A DNA stretch of 64,000 nt, from positions 1,736,001 to 1,800,000 of the forward strand of contig NZ_JASC01000014.1 in the NCBI RefSeq assembly GCF_000622365.1, in the 5' to 3' direction. The notes beneath the pieces were generated by a model. It saw only the letters and a program-made list of their open reading frames with translations. It was not told the origin of the DNA and searched no databases. Each line of letters opens with the position of its first letter. The first letter of the stretch is position 1. Of the stretch, positions 36,473 through 45,291 are shown one piece after another. The stretch is from Sulfitobacter noctilucae. GTDB taxonomy: Bacteria > Pseudomonadota > Alphaproteobacteria > Rhodobacterales > Rhodobacteraceae. The position numbers and the translations under genes are program-made.

Positions 36473-36916
36473 ATGCGCGCCCTCTTGCAACGTGTCACCC
36501 AAGCCTCCGTCACAGTCGACAGCACCGTGATTTCGCGCATCGGACCCGGCCTGCTGGTCTTCGTCTGCGCCATGCCAGACGACACCCAAGAGACCGCTGA
36601 CGCACTGGCCGCCAAGATCGCCAAACTGCGATTGTTCAAAGATGCGGAGGGCAAGATGAACCTCAACCTTGCGCAGACCGGCCGCAGCGCCCTGGTGGTC
36701 AGTCAGTTCACCTTAGCCGCCGACATGTCGCGCGGCACCCGCCCCGGCTTTTCATACGCGGCAAAGCCGGATCTTGCCCGTACTCTCTACACCTATTTCG
36801 CGGACCAACTGGCCAGCCTCGGCATCCCGACAGAGCGCGGCCAGTTCGGTGCCGATATGTCCGTGGACCTAACCAACGATGGCCCCGTCACCCTTTGGCT
36901 GGATACGGAAAGCTAA
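36473..36916 (+). CDS. dtd: D-aminoacyl-tRNA deacylase
   Basis: Removes D-amino acids, and glycine from tRNA-Ala, from mischarged tRNA. The 147 residues begin [16 protein letters not shown], include [15 protein letters not shown], the SQFTLAAD active-site motif and the [11 protein letters not shown]ly-cisPro motif. The full length is standard. It begins one base after the nitroreductase stop and is the last gene of this rightward series. Confidence 0.95.
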   Translation: MRALLQRVTQASVTVDSTVISRIGPGLLVFVCAMPDDTQETADALAAKIAKLRLFKDAEGKMNLNLAQTGRSALVVSQFTLAADMSRGTRPGFSYAAKPDLARTLYTYFADQLASLGIPTERGQFGADMSVDLTNDGPVTLWLDTES

Positions 36917-36979
36917 CCGCTGGTTTGGGTGAGACCCGCAGCCTCTGGCCATAGGCGACGCATGGATGAGTAACGCCGA

Positions 36980-38170
36980 TCAAGGCTCGCGGAAGGCTTC
37001 CTTAGACTTATAAAGCGGCTTCAACAGATATTGCAGAACCGTCTTTTCGCCAGTGTGCAATTCCACCGATGCCTGCATGCCCGGCCTGATTTGCAAAGAC
37101 GCTTGTCGCTCGGTCAGATGCTCCACATCGACCTTCAGCGTCACCTTGTAGTGCGGATCGCCCGCAGGGTCCCGCGCCCGCTCGTCCTTGAACGTATCGG
37201 CCGAAATCAACACGACCTCGCCCTTCAGTGATCCGTAGATCGTATAGTCATAGGCCGACAGTTTGACCGTCGCCTCCTGCCCCGGACGCACACCCGCGAT
37301 GTCCTCAGGCTTGACCCGCGCCTCAACGAACAGTTCTTCGTCCATCGGAATGATTTGCAAAATCTCTTCGCCAGGGCGCACAACACCACCGATGGTGGTC
37401 ACGCTCAGATTGTTCACAATGCCCCGCATCGGGCTGGTCAGGACGGTCCGGTTCAACTGGTCGGTCGATGCTTTCAGGTTCTGGCGCAGCGTTGCCAGCT
37501 CTTTCAACACATCGGAATATTCCTGCGCCCGGTCCAGTTCGGTCTGCGTGGTCACTTCGTCGAACCTGATCTGCGCATCGGCATAGGATTTACGCGCCCG
37601 CGTCGCCTCGATCAGCGATACGATGTTGCGGTCCAGAAGGTCGTTCATCAGGTTGGCCTCGCGCTCGGCCTCGACCAGCACCCGCTTGGCCCCGTCTGAC
37701 CGGGACACGAAATCGGACTGCCGCGCCCGCAAGAGCGCACGTTCCGATTCCACGATGCCAGGCGTCCGTGTCACCCACTCGGCGGGTACGGTAAAATCGA
37801 ACTGACCCGCCAGTTCGGCCTCCAACCGCAAGCGCCGGATTTCAAAGGCCGAGATCTGATCGCGCAGATCATCCACGGACGATTGAAACTGCGTGCCGTG
37901 CAGCCGCGCCAGCACATCGCCCCGGTTCACCACGTCCCCTTCGGCCACAGCCAGTTCCGCCAGAATACCGCCCTCAAGGTTCTGGATGATCTGGGGCCGC
38001 GAGGATGAGATCATCGACCCTTCAGCCCGCACAATCTCGTCCACCCAGGCAAAGGCCGCCCAGACCAGAAACACGACTACCGACGCGCCGGACAGCCAGA
38101 TTACGGCTGAAGGCCCGCGCATCTGGCGGCCCATTTGCGCATCAAGCTGGGTTGTGTTCGCGAAAGTCAT
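36980..38170 (-). CDS. Type I secretion periplasmic adaptor (HlyD family)
   Basis: Membrane-fusion protein linking the inner-membrane ABC pump to the TolC-like channel. The 396 residues have a cytosolic N-terminus, one membrane helix (about 23-43), a biotinyl-lipoyl half (RPQIIQNLEGGILAELAVAE), a long coiled-coil hairpin (about 95-255), and the second half plus beta domain (LTSPMRGIVNNLSVTTIGGV). It overlaps the stop of the ATPase gene by four bases and is last in the adhesin-TolC-ABC-HlyD operon. Confidence 0.93.
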   Translation of the reverse strand: MTFANTTQLDAQMGRQMRGPSAVIWLSGASVVVFLVWAAFAWVDEIVRAEGSMISSSRPQIIQNLEGGILAELAVAEGDVVNRGDVLARLHGTQFQSSVDDLRDQISAFEIRRLRLEAELAGQFDFTVPAEWVTRTPGIVESERALLRARQSDFVSRSDGAKRVLVEAEREANLMNDLLDRNIVSLIEATRARKSYADAQIRFDEVTTQTELDRAQEYSDVLKELATLRQNLKASTDQLNRTVLTSPMRGIVNNLSVTTIGGVVRPGEEILQIIPMDEELFVEARVKPEDIAGVRPGQEATVKLSAYDYTIYGSLKGEVVLISADTFKDERARDPAGDPHYKVTLKVDVEHLTERQASLQIRPGMQASVELHTGEKTVLQYLLKPLYKSKEAFREP

Positions 38171-40398
38171 GCCGCCTGGCCTTTCCGGCTGGCAATATGG
38201 CTCAGCACCTTGTCCTTGGGTCCGTCAATCGTCATCCGTCCGGCCTGCAAGACCATTGTGCGATCGGTCAGCGCCAGGATAGGCGCGCGGTGCGTGGCGA
38301 TGATGGCCGTACGGCCTTCCATCCATTTTTCCAACCGGCTGACCAGTGTGGCCTCCAGCGTCTGGTCAAGTGCTGCCGTCGGCTCGTCCAGCAGGCAGAT
38401 CTTGGGGTCCTGCAGCCACAGCCGCGCCCAGCCGATGGACTGGCGCTGACCGATGCTCAGCCCCGCACCGTTGTCCTTGATCTCCAAATCCAGCCCTTTG
38501 TGGTGTTCTTTAACAAACGGCCCAAGCCCGGCAAAGTCGAGCGCCCGTAGCAGCCGTGCATCGTCACGCTCCAGCATGGTCAGGTTCAGGTTGTCGCGCA
38601 TGGTGCCGGCAAACAGGCGCACGTCCTGCCCCAGATAGCCGATCAACCGGCGCAGATCGCGCGGCTCGATCTGGCTGAGTTCCGTGCCGTCGATCATCAA
38701 GCGGCCCGTTTCCGGCGCATAGAGCCCGCTGAGCAGTTTGAGCAAAGACGATTTGCCCGATCCATTAACCCCCAGCACTGCAACTTTCTGCCCCGGCAGG
38801 ATTGCCAACCCTTTGATATCGAGCGTCGGTGCGCCGTCTTCCTCATAGCGGAACGTCACATCACGCAGCTCGAAATGCCCGTTCAAGCTGTCGCGGCGCA
38901 GATAGCTACGGCTGGTATCTGAATCCTGCTCGACCTGTGCAATCGCCTCCAACCCGTCCAGCGCAGATTTCACGTTGCCCCAGCGCGCCATCGTGCCCGC
39001 AAGCTGCGTGAGCGGCGCAAGGGTGCGGCCTGTCAGAATGCCTACCGCAATGATGGAACCTACGGTGAATTGCCCCGCGAACACCAGATAGGTGCCGGTG
39101 ATCACCGCCGCTACATAGGTGCCCTGCTGCACACCTTGAGACCAAAAAGTCAGGGTCGAGGCGAGCTTGCGCTGCTCTGACGATTTCATCGCCTGAAGCG
39201 TGTTCAGCTCCTGCCACAACCGCGCCACACGATCTTCGCCGCGCTGGGTCTTGAGCGTATCAAGCTCGAAAATCGTCTCGTGCAACAGGCGCGAGGATTT
39301 GGCGCTGGCCCCTTGGGTTTCCTGCGTCAGGCGGATCATCTTTTTCTGCAACAGGAATCCCGGTATCACCATAAGAATGCCGCCCAGCACCAGCACCCAG
39401 ACCACGTTGCCCGCGATGCTGGCCACGAGAAACAGGAACACAAAGATGAAAGGGATGTCAGCAATCGTGCCGATGGTCGAAGCTGTAAAGAACTCGCGAA
39501 CAGAACCGAACTCGCGCATCGCCGAGAACACCTGATTGGGGGCCTGCCCCTTTGCGTCAGAGCGCATGCCAAGGATGCGGGTCATCAGCACCTGCAAGAC
39601 CGAAATCTCGATCTGGCGGCCGGAGCCATCCATCAGACGCGCCCGCGCGATCTTGATGAAAGCCTCCATCAACAGGGCCAGACCGGCACCTGCGGCCAGC
39701 ACCCAAAGCGTCGCTTCGGACTGGTGCGGGATCACGCGGTCATAGACCTGCAAGGAGAACAGCGCCACGGCCACAGCCAACAGGTTCGCGACGAAGGACC
39801 CCAAGGCCACCTCGGCCATCTGGCGTTTAAAGCGCCCAAACTGACCCCAGAACCAATGCGGTGCCGCACTTTCGGTCTTGTGGGTCTCGGCAACTTTGGC
39901 CAGCGGCGCTTCGGCCCGTACAACCATGCCGCCAAAATAGGGTTCGAAATCGGCAATCGGCACAATGGCACGATTGTCAGGACAGGTTTTGTCGAAAATA
40001 ATCACATCGCCGCGTGTTTGGCCCATGACCAGCAGCACCTGACCTGAGGTCATATAGGCCAACGCAGGCCAAAGATCGGCCGTTAGCCCATCGGCGCGTG
40101 ATACCTGTGCCAAAAGCCCAAGGCTGCGCAATCCATGCGCGATGGCCCCGGCTTCTTCCTTGGCGCCCGCGCCTTCGCGGGTCGCCGTGCCAATGGCTTC
40201 GAACAGATCGCGTTGCACGGCCTCGGCACCCAGCAATCCTGCATAGATGGCGGCCAGTTCTGCGCGCACACCGATCCGGGTCTCGAAGCTGTCTGCAACA
40301 ACAGGCGCATCCGCCGGTTCCGCTGCGGTATTCGCCGCCGCGAGCCGCCCTTGGTTGCCGTTTGTAATCGTTAAAGTGAACGCACGTTTCTGACTCAA
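38167..40398 (-). CDS. Type I secretion ABC permease/ATPase (LapB-type)
   Basis: Inner-membrane pump of 743 residues. The N-terminal 150 residues are a C39-peptidase-like domain without the catalytic cysteine, the form used for RTX/adhesin substrates. A six-helix membrane domain follows (about 190-480), then the ATPase with Walker A GVNGSGKSSLLKLLSG, signature LSIGQRQSIGWARLWL and Walker B KICLLDEPTAALD. It overlaps both neighbours by four bases. Substrate is almost surely the adhesin encoded upstream at 41781-44981. Confidence 0.93.
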   Translation of the reverse strand: MSQKRAFTLTITNGNQGRLAAANTAAEPADAPVVADSFETRIGVRAELAAIYAGLLGAEAVQRDLFEAIGTATREGAGAKEEAGAIAHGLRSLGLLAQVSRADGLTADLWPALAYMTSGQVLLVMGQTRGDVIIFDKTCPDNRAIVPIADFEPYFGGMVVRAEAPLAKVAETHKTESAAPHWFWGQFGRFKRQMAEVALGSFVANLLAVAVALFSLQVYDRVIPHQSEATLWVLAAGAGLALLMEAFIKIARARLMDGSGRQIEISVLQVLMTRILGMRSDAKGQAPNQVFSAMREFGSVREFFTASTIGTIADIPFIFVFLFLVASIAGNVVWVLVLGGILMVIPGFLLQKKMIRLTQETQGASAKSSRLLHETIFELDTLKTQRGEDRVARLWQELNTLQAMKSSEQRKLASTLTFWSQGVQQGTYVAAVITGTYLVFAGQFTVGSIIAVGILTGRTLAPLTQLAGTMARWGNVKSALDGLEAIAQVEQDSDTSRSYLRRDSLNGHFELRDVTFRYEEDGAPTLDIKGLAILPGQKVAVLGVNGSGKSSLLKLLSGLYAPETGRLMIDGTELSQIEPRDLRRLIGYLGQDVRLFAGTMRDNLNLTMLERDDARLLRALDFAGLGPFVKEHHKGLDLEIKDNGAGLSIGQRQSIGWARLWLQDPKICLLDEPTAALDQTLEATLVSRLEKWMEGRTAIIATHRAPILALTDRTMVLQAGRMTIDGPKDKVLSHIASRKGQAA

Positions 40399-41708
40399 AT
40401 CTCATCCCCGTCGGCAAGAACCCCCAACAGGCGTGCCAGTGAGACCTGCAACTGCTTGGCCTCATATTTCAGTGTGATTTCGGTTTGCTGCTGACGGGCA
40501 AAGGTCTCATAGACCCCGACCACATCCATGACCTGTCGTTGTCCGGCCTCGTACTGCTCCTGAAAGATATCGAGGTTGGTTTTGGCCTGCCGGGTCAACC
40601 CGGCCGCTACCTTAGCCTGACGGGTCTTGGCTGCGATCTGGGCCTCAAGTTTGCGCAGTTTGCGGTTGCTGTCTTCGGTCGCCTGCGCCACGCGGCGGGC
40701 AGCAGCATCTTTGGCCGCCTCGATCGCGCGGAGGGAGGCACCGGTGCCAAAGCCCAACAAGGTGTCAGAGCTTACGCGCAGCCCGATATCGGAATTCTCG
40801 CCAATGGTACCGCCTGCCGAAAGTCCGGGCAGTTGGTCGGCGCGGTCAATCTTGGCAGCCGCGATGGCGCGAACACGTTCGGCATCAGCCAGCACCACCT
40901 CAAGCGGTTCAGCCGCTGACGACAACACTGTGAAAGCCGGCACACCGCTCAGGCCCGACAAAGGTTCAATCGCCATTGCGTTCAATTCGGCCAAAGCTGT
41001 GGTTGCATTTTCGGCATTCGTGGCGCGGTCGGCTTTGATTTCGCCCAATTTCTGGCGCAGAATGTTCAGGTCGGAATTGTCCGAGACCCCGCCACGCACC
41101 CGCTCTGACATGATATATTCGAACCGCCCCATGTCGCGCAGGGCCACATCAGACAGGGCCGTTTTTTCGCGACCTTCGGCAGCGCGCAGATACAGCTGCA
41201 AAGCAGTCTGGACGCGGTCATTCGTGTCTTGCGCCAGTGATACGGCAGCGACTTCGACATCCGCGATGGCAAACTCGCGTTCGCCCTTCATCCGGCCATT
41301 ATCAAAAAGCACCTGATCAACCACCAGATTGGCCACGAGCGACCCCAATGATGTCAGACTGATTTGCGGTCCGATCTTTGGTAACCAATTCTTGCTCGCC
41401 GCTTCCGAGCGCAGCGTCGCCGCGCGCAATTCAGCTTCGGCAGAGCGGCTGTTGGCGGCCAGAACCGCAGTGGCCACTTTGTCGTAGGTGCTGCCGTTTG
41501 GCAGCGCCGAGCGGCGGTTGACCAGCCCCTGGATAATCGTGCTTTCGGAATTGATCTTTTCGCTGTGGGTGGGCCGCGCCACCGAATTTGGGTCCGGTGC
41601 ACGCATCCGTGCCACGAAATCAGCCGCCCCGCCCGCATCGGACAAGCAACCGCTCAGGGTGCATGTGACCACACACACCCCGACTGCCCTTTTTACACCT
41701 TGCCTCAT
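40395..41708 (-). CDS. TolC-family outer-membrane channel
   Basis: Outer-membrane duct of the type I system. The 437 residues start with a lipoprotein signal ending LSGCLSDAGG, followed by the long helical TolC repeats: ANSRSAEAELRAATLRSEAA and, in the second half, KLEAQIAAKTRQAKVAAGLT. The ATG is 72 bases past the adhesin stop, and its stop overlaps the ATPase start. Being a lipoprotein suits LapE-like channels. Confidence 0.9.
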   Translation of the reverse strand: MRQGVKRAVGVCVVTCTLSGCLSDAGGAADFVARMRAPDPNSVARPTHSEKINSESTIIQGLVNRRSALPNGSTYDKVATAVLAANSRSAEAELRAATLRSEAASKNWLPKIGPQISLTSLGSLVANLVVDQVLFDNGRMKGEREFAIADVEVAAVSLAQDTNDRVQTALQLYLRAAEGREKTALSDVALRDMGRFEYIMSERVRGGVSDNSDLNILRQKLGEIKADRATNAENATTALAELNAMAIEPLSGLSGVPAFTVLSSAAEPLEVVLADAERVRAIAAAKIDRADQLPGLSAGGTIGENSDIGLRVSSDTLLGFGTGASLRAIEAAKDAAARRVAQATEDSNRKLRKLEAQIAAKTRQAKVAAGLTRQAKTNLDIFQEQYEAGQRQVMDVVGVYETFARQQQTEITLKYEAKQLQVSLARLLGVLADGDEI

Positions 41709-41780
41709 GTCCCGCCCTCAACGTGCCGGTTTTATTGGGGGCGCGGGTCATTTGCCGCCCGCGCCTCTCCGTCTTCGTGT

Positions 41781-44700
41781 TTAGGTAATCACGTTTACAT
41801 CGTCTTCGACGATCACTTTGCCTTCGGACCCCAAACCGTAGATTGTGTGGCCTGCGCCATCGCTGCCCTGACGGACCGCGCCTGCAATGGTCAGCGTATC
41901 GTCGCTGCCGCCCATGACCAGCAATTCGTTGGAGTTGCCGGACAGTGCCAGCAAGGAAGCTTCATCAATCGTCAGTCGTGCTTCCTCGGCAAAGCTGAGG
42001 TCGACGGTTTCGATGTTGTAGTTGCCCAGCGCCGGGTTGGAGATGGCTACAGTCGAGTTGGCCGCGCCATCATCCAGCACAACATATGTGCCCGTGGTGT
42101 TCTGTGCGCCATCTGTGGCCGTGACCACCAGATGGGAGCCATCAGGCACATCGGGGTTGAACACGATGTCTGTCTCATTGCGCAGGGCCGAGTTTTCGCT
42201 GGCGGAGGACACCTCTGTCACCGAGCCGTTGGCCTGCACTTGGTACACATCCAGATCATCGGTTGTCAGGTCCGTGGAGATGCCACGGAAGCCCACACGC
42301 CCTTCGATCAGCGATTCAATCACCGGGCCTTCGGGTGCAGCCGTATCAATCGCCAGCGTGTCGCTGATGGTATCCACGTTGCCGACCGCGTCGGTCGCGC
42401 TGACTGTGATCACGGCATTATAGGAACCCGTACGGATTGCCGATGGCGGGATTGTCACGCTCCAGTTGCCAGCCGTATCGACCAGCGCGGTGTGGTTGGT
42501 GCCGTCAAAGTTGACCACAACCTGCGATCCGACCTCGACTTGGCCGCCCAGATCAATGCCTGTTGCCGCTTCGGCGATGTTCACGGTACCATCAACGCCA
42601 CCCGCACCGGATGTCATATTCAGCGGCACCACTTCGGTGTCGACAAAGACCACATCAGATGTTGTTGCTGTGTTGCCCGCCCGGTCTGTGGCTTGCACCG
42701 ATACGCTTGCAGTGTAGGTGCCCTCGGTCACCTGAGCGGAGGTGTAGTTTGCTGTCCAGTTGCCGTTGGCCGCGACTGTCGCGGGCACCGACACGCCATT
42801 CAGCGTGACGATCACCGATGTCGATCCGACCTCTGTTGTGCCGGTGACTTGTACGCCGCCGCCTTCGATACGCTCAGCGCCGTTGATCACGCCATCGCCT
42901 TCGACAATGCTTGCGCGCACATCAAGGTTATCGACACGGGTGTCGACCTCGACGCTGTCGCTGGCGTTCAGCGTGTTGCCTGCAGGGTCGGTTGTCGTGG
43001 CTGAAATCTGCGCGGTATAGACACCCGGCTCCACTTCGGCGTTGGAATAGTTGGCCTGCCAATTGCCCGCCGCATCCGCGTTCACAGTCTTGCTGACACC
43101 GGCCAGCGTGACCGTCACAACAGCGTTGGGGTTCGATGTACCCGTGATCACCACACCGTCGCTGGCTTCCAGCTCGTTGATGATGTCATCGCCTTCGATC
43201 GGCGCAGGGCTGATTGTCAGGATACCGCCATCGCGGTCAATCTCAACGTTGCGATTGATGGTGTCGACATTGCCCGCAATATCCGTGGCAACAGCTGTCA
43301 TCACCGCAGTTTGTGTGCCGGTCGGAATTTCACCCGCCGCGAAGTTCACTGTCCAGGACCCGTTGGCCGCAACCGTTGCTGCGTGCGTCGCACTGCCGAA
43401 TGTGACCATCACGGTCGAGCCCGGCTCTGTTGTGCCGGTCATGACGAGACCCATTTCAGCCTCGGCGGCGTTGATCACGCCATCCGCGCCACCCGTGCTG
43501 CCTGTAAAGGCAAAATCACGGACGAGCGTGTCGATATCGACCATGCCAGTGGCGCTGCTGGAATTGCCCATCGCATCCGTGGCCACCGCTGTGACCTCTG
43601 CCTGCATTTCGCCGGTCGGCACTTCGCTCATGGCAAAATTAACGGACCAGTTGCCACTTGCGTCAACTGTGGCCTCGTGGCTGCCTGTGCCGAAAGTCAC
43701 AACAACAGTCGATCCCGCCTGCGCCGTACCTGTAAGGGTCACGCCGTCTTCGCGCTCTACCGCGTTGACGGTGCCGTCTGTTTCCACGTTGGCAGTATCG
43801 ATTGTCACCTCGGATACGGTGTCAATCAGAACCGTATCGGTCACGGTCGTCGTGTTGCCAAAGGCATCGGCGCTCATGATTGTTAGGCCGGTGGAATACT
43901 CGCCGCCTTCCAGCGATCCTGCAGCCCATGAGACAGACCAGGTGCCATCAGCCCCTACTATCGTCATCTGCTCGATGCCGCCGATGGTTGCCAGGATAGA
44001 GGCACCCGCCTCGCCGTTGCCCGAAATGGTCACGCCATCCGCAAAGCTGACCGCGTTGAAGAAGTCATCTACGGAGACTGTGCCGCCTGTCACTTCGATC
44101 AGCGGTGGGGTTGTGTCGATCACAAAGCCGGGACCGTCCAGAACGATCTCGCCATCGCCCGTCACCACGGTAACAACCGCTTCATATGTGCCATCCGCAG
44201 GGAAGTTTTCGCCCTCAAAGATACAGACGAAGTGCCCTTCCATATCAATGACGGTCTCGATCTGCTGGTCGCCCAGTGTCACGATCACAGCGTCGCCCGG
44301 TGTGCCACCGCCCGAGACTGTCGCGCTCAATTCCGCATCATCACCGCCCAGATTGGAAGAGCTGTCGGGATCATTGACGTAAGGCTCGCGTGTCAGATCA
44401 CGGTCATTGTCGTCACCGCCGATCTCGCCGCCACCGCCGCCTTCGCCGTCACCGCCGCCGCTTGTACCCAGCACAGCCGCGCCACCAACAACGGCAGCTG
44501 CTGCCGCTGCACCGCCGCCGCCCAGCAGACCAGCTGCACCCAGCAGCGGAGCCGGAAACAGCGAGACTTCGTCATCGGCATAGCCTGTACCGGCAAGCTC
44601 GGTCCGACCCAGATAGATCAGATCATCAGAGGGGCTCCATTTGCCCCACTGCTCTGTCGGGCCGTACTGCGCATAAAGCTCGCCTGCGCCGGCATCCACA

Positions 44701-44981
44701 AAGGCCACCTCGTTCAGGTAGCCATCCGCAGAGATGAACAAACGGTTCGGGGTGCCCGCCGCGTTGAAATAATTGTTGATCGTAATCTCGCGCCCGTCGG
44801 TCAGCGTAATAACAAGATCATTGCCCGACCGCACCTGGGTCTGCATGTCGATCTGTCTGAGATTAAGAGATATCTGCTGGCCTGCGCCTGCCTGAATATC
44901 ATGCGCTTTTGCGCCACTTGGCACGGTTCCACGCTGCAAGCCGCCCGCATTTTCGCGAACGACGAAATCAATCGCCTTCAT
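41781..44981 (-). CDS. Large Ig-repeat adhesin secreted by type I system (Bap-like)
   Basis: The 1066 residues have a BapA-type prefix domain (about 1-125, with LVITLTDGREITINNYFN), a Gly/Ala-rich hydrophobic segment and acidic linker (about 145-200), and about seven Ig-like repeats (205-880). Each repeat runs roughly 90-100 residues around GSTVVVTFG, AAGNWQANY-like and DxAGNxxTxxDxVxVDT motifs. The C-terminal region (about 900-1066) contains LTIDEASLLALSGNSNELLV followed by MGGSDDTLTIAG, like type I secretion C-termini. RTX nonapeptides are absent. It probably mediates surface attachment or biofilm. First gene of the secretion operon. Confidence 0.88.
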   Translation of the reverse strand: MKAIDFVVRENAGGLQRGTVPSGAKAHDIQAGAGQQISLNLRQIDMQTQVRSGNDLVITLTDGREITINNYFNAAGTPNRLFISADGYLNEVAFVDAGAGELYAQYGPTEQWGKWSPSDDLIYLGRTELAGTGYADDEVSLFPAPLLGAAGLLGGGGAAAAAAVVGGAAVLGTSGGGDGEGGGGGEIGGDDNDRDLTREPYVNDPDSSSNLGGDDAELSATVSGGGTPGDAVIVTLGDQQIETVIDMEGHFVCIFEGENFPADGTYEAVVTVVTGDGEIVLDGPGFVIDTTPPLIEVTGGTVSVDDFFNAVSFADGVTISGNGEAGASILATIGGIEQMTIVGADGTWSVSWAAGSLEGGEYSTGLTIMSADAFGNTTTVTDTVLIDTVSEVTIDTANVETDGTVNAVEREDGVTLTGTAQAGSTVVVTFGTGSHEATVDASGNWSVNFAMSEVPTGEMQAEVTAVATDAMGNSSSATGMVDIDTLVRDFAFTGSTGGADGVINAAEAEMGLVMTGTTEPGSTVMVTFGSATHAATVAANGSWTVNFAAGEIPTGTQTAVMTAVATDIAGNVDTINRNVEIDRDGGILTISPAPIEGDDIINELEASDGVVITGTSNPNAVVTVTLAGVSKTVNADAAGNWQANYSNAEVEPGVYTAQISATTTDPAGNTLNASDSVEVDTRVDNLDVRASIVEGDGVINGAERIEGGGVQVTGTTEVGSTSVIVTLNGVSVPATVAANGNWTANYTSAQVTEGTYTASVSVQATDRAGNTATTSDVVFVDTEVVPLNMTSGAGGVDGTVNIAEAATGIDLGGQVEVGSQVVVNFDGTNHTALVDTAGNWSVTIPPSAIRTGSYNAVITVSATDAVGNVDTISDTLAIDTAAPEGPVIESLIEGRVGFRGISTDLTTDDLDVYQVQANGSVTEVSSASENSALRNETDIVFNPDVPDGSHLVVTATDGAQNTTGTYVVLDDGAANSTVAISNPALGNYNIETVDLSFAEEARLTIDEASLLALSGNSNELLVMGGSDDTLTIAGAVRQGSDGAGHTIYGLGSEGKVIVEDDVNVIT

Positions 44982-45291
44982 AACACCACCACTCTACCTC
45001 GAGGCACCCGTTCTATGCAGGTCCTCTTCTTGTTTTGCCAAAAGCCGGTCCGTTCAAGCGCACCGTGCATTCGTTATTCTGCCTGATTTGGTAGCCGCTC
45101 GGCTTTCATTTTGCCAGTATTTTTTGAATAATCCTGCTAATTCAACCTATTGGTGCGTCTAAATAAGACCCTGTTTATGCCCACTTTTCACCGCTCTGTC
45201 GCCGTTGAGCCAATAAAAACCGCCCAACGGCCAACCCACGGCAACAAAGACACAGTTGACAACATTCTTGCCAAGACAAAGGCTTTGACCC
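44982..45291. promoter_or_regulatory. Divergent control region, adhesin and CocE genes
   Basis: There are 310 bases between divergent starts. An AT-rich block at about 45090-45180 stands out from GC-rich flanks and should hold the adhesin promoter. A TTGACA at 45256-45261 faces the CocE gene but lacks a matching -10. No clear inverted repeat was found. Confidence 0.5.

Noticed and set aside
41781..44981. RTX toxin
   Set aside because: No GGxGxDxxx nonapeptide repeats; the Ig-like repeats and BapA-type prefix indicate an adhesin.
44982..45291. Strong promoter from TTGACA at 45256
   Set aside because: No acceptable -10 hexamer at 16-18 bases; kept only as part of a general control region.
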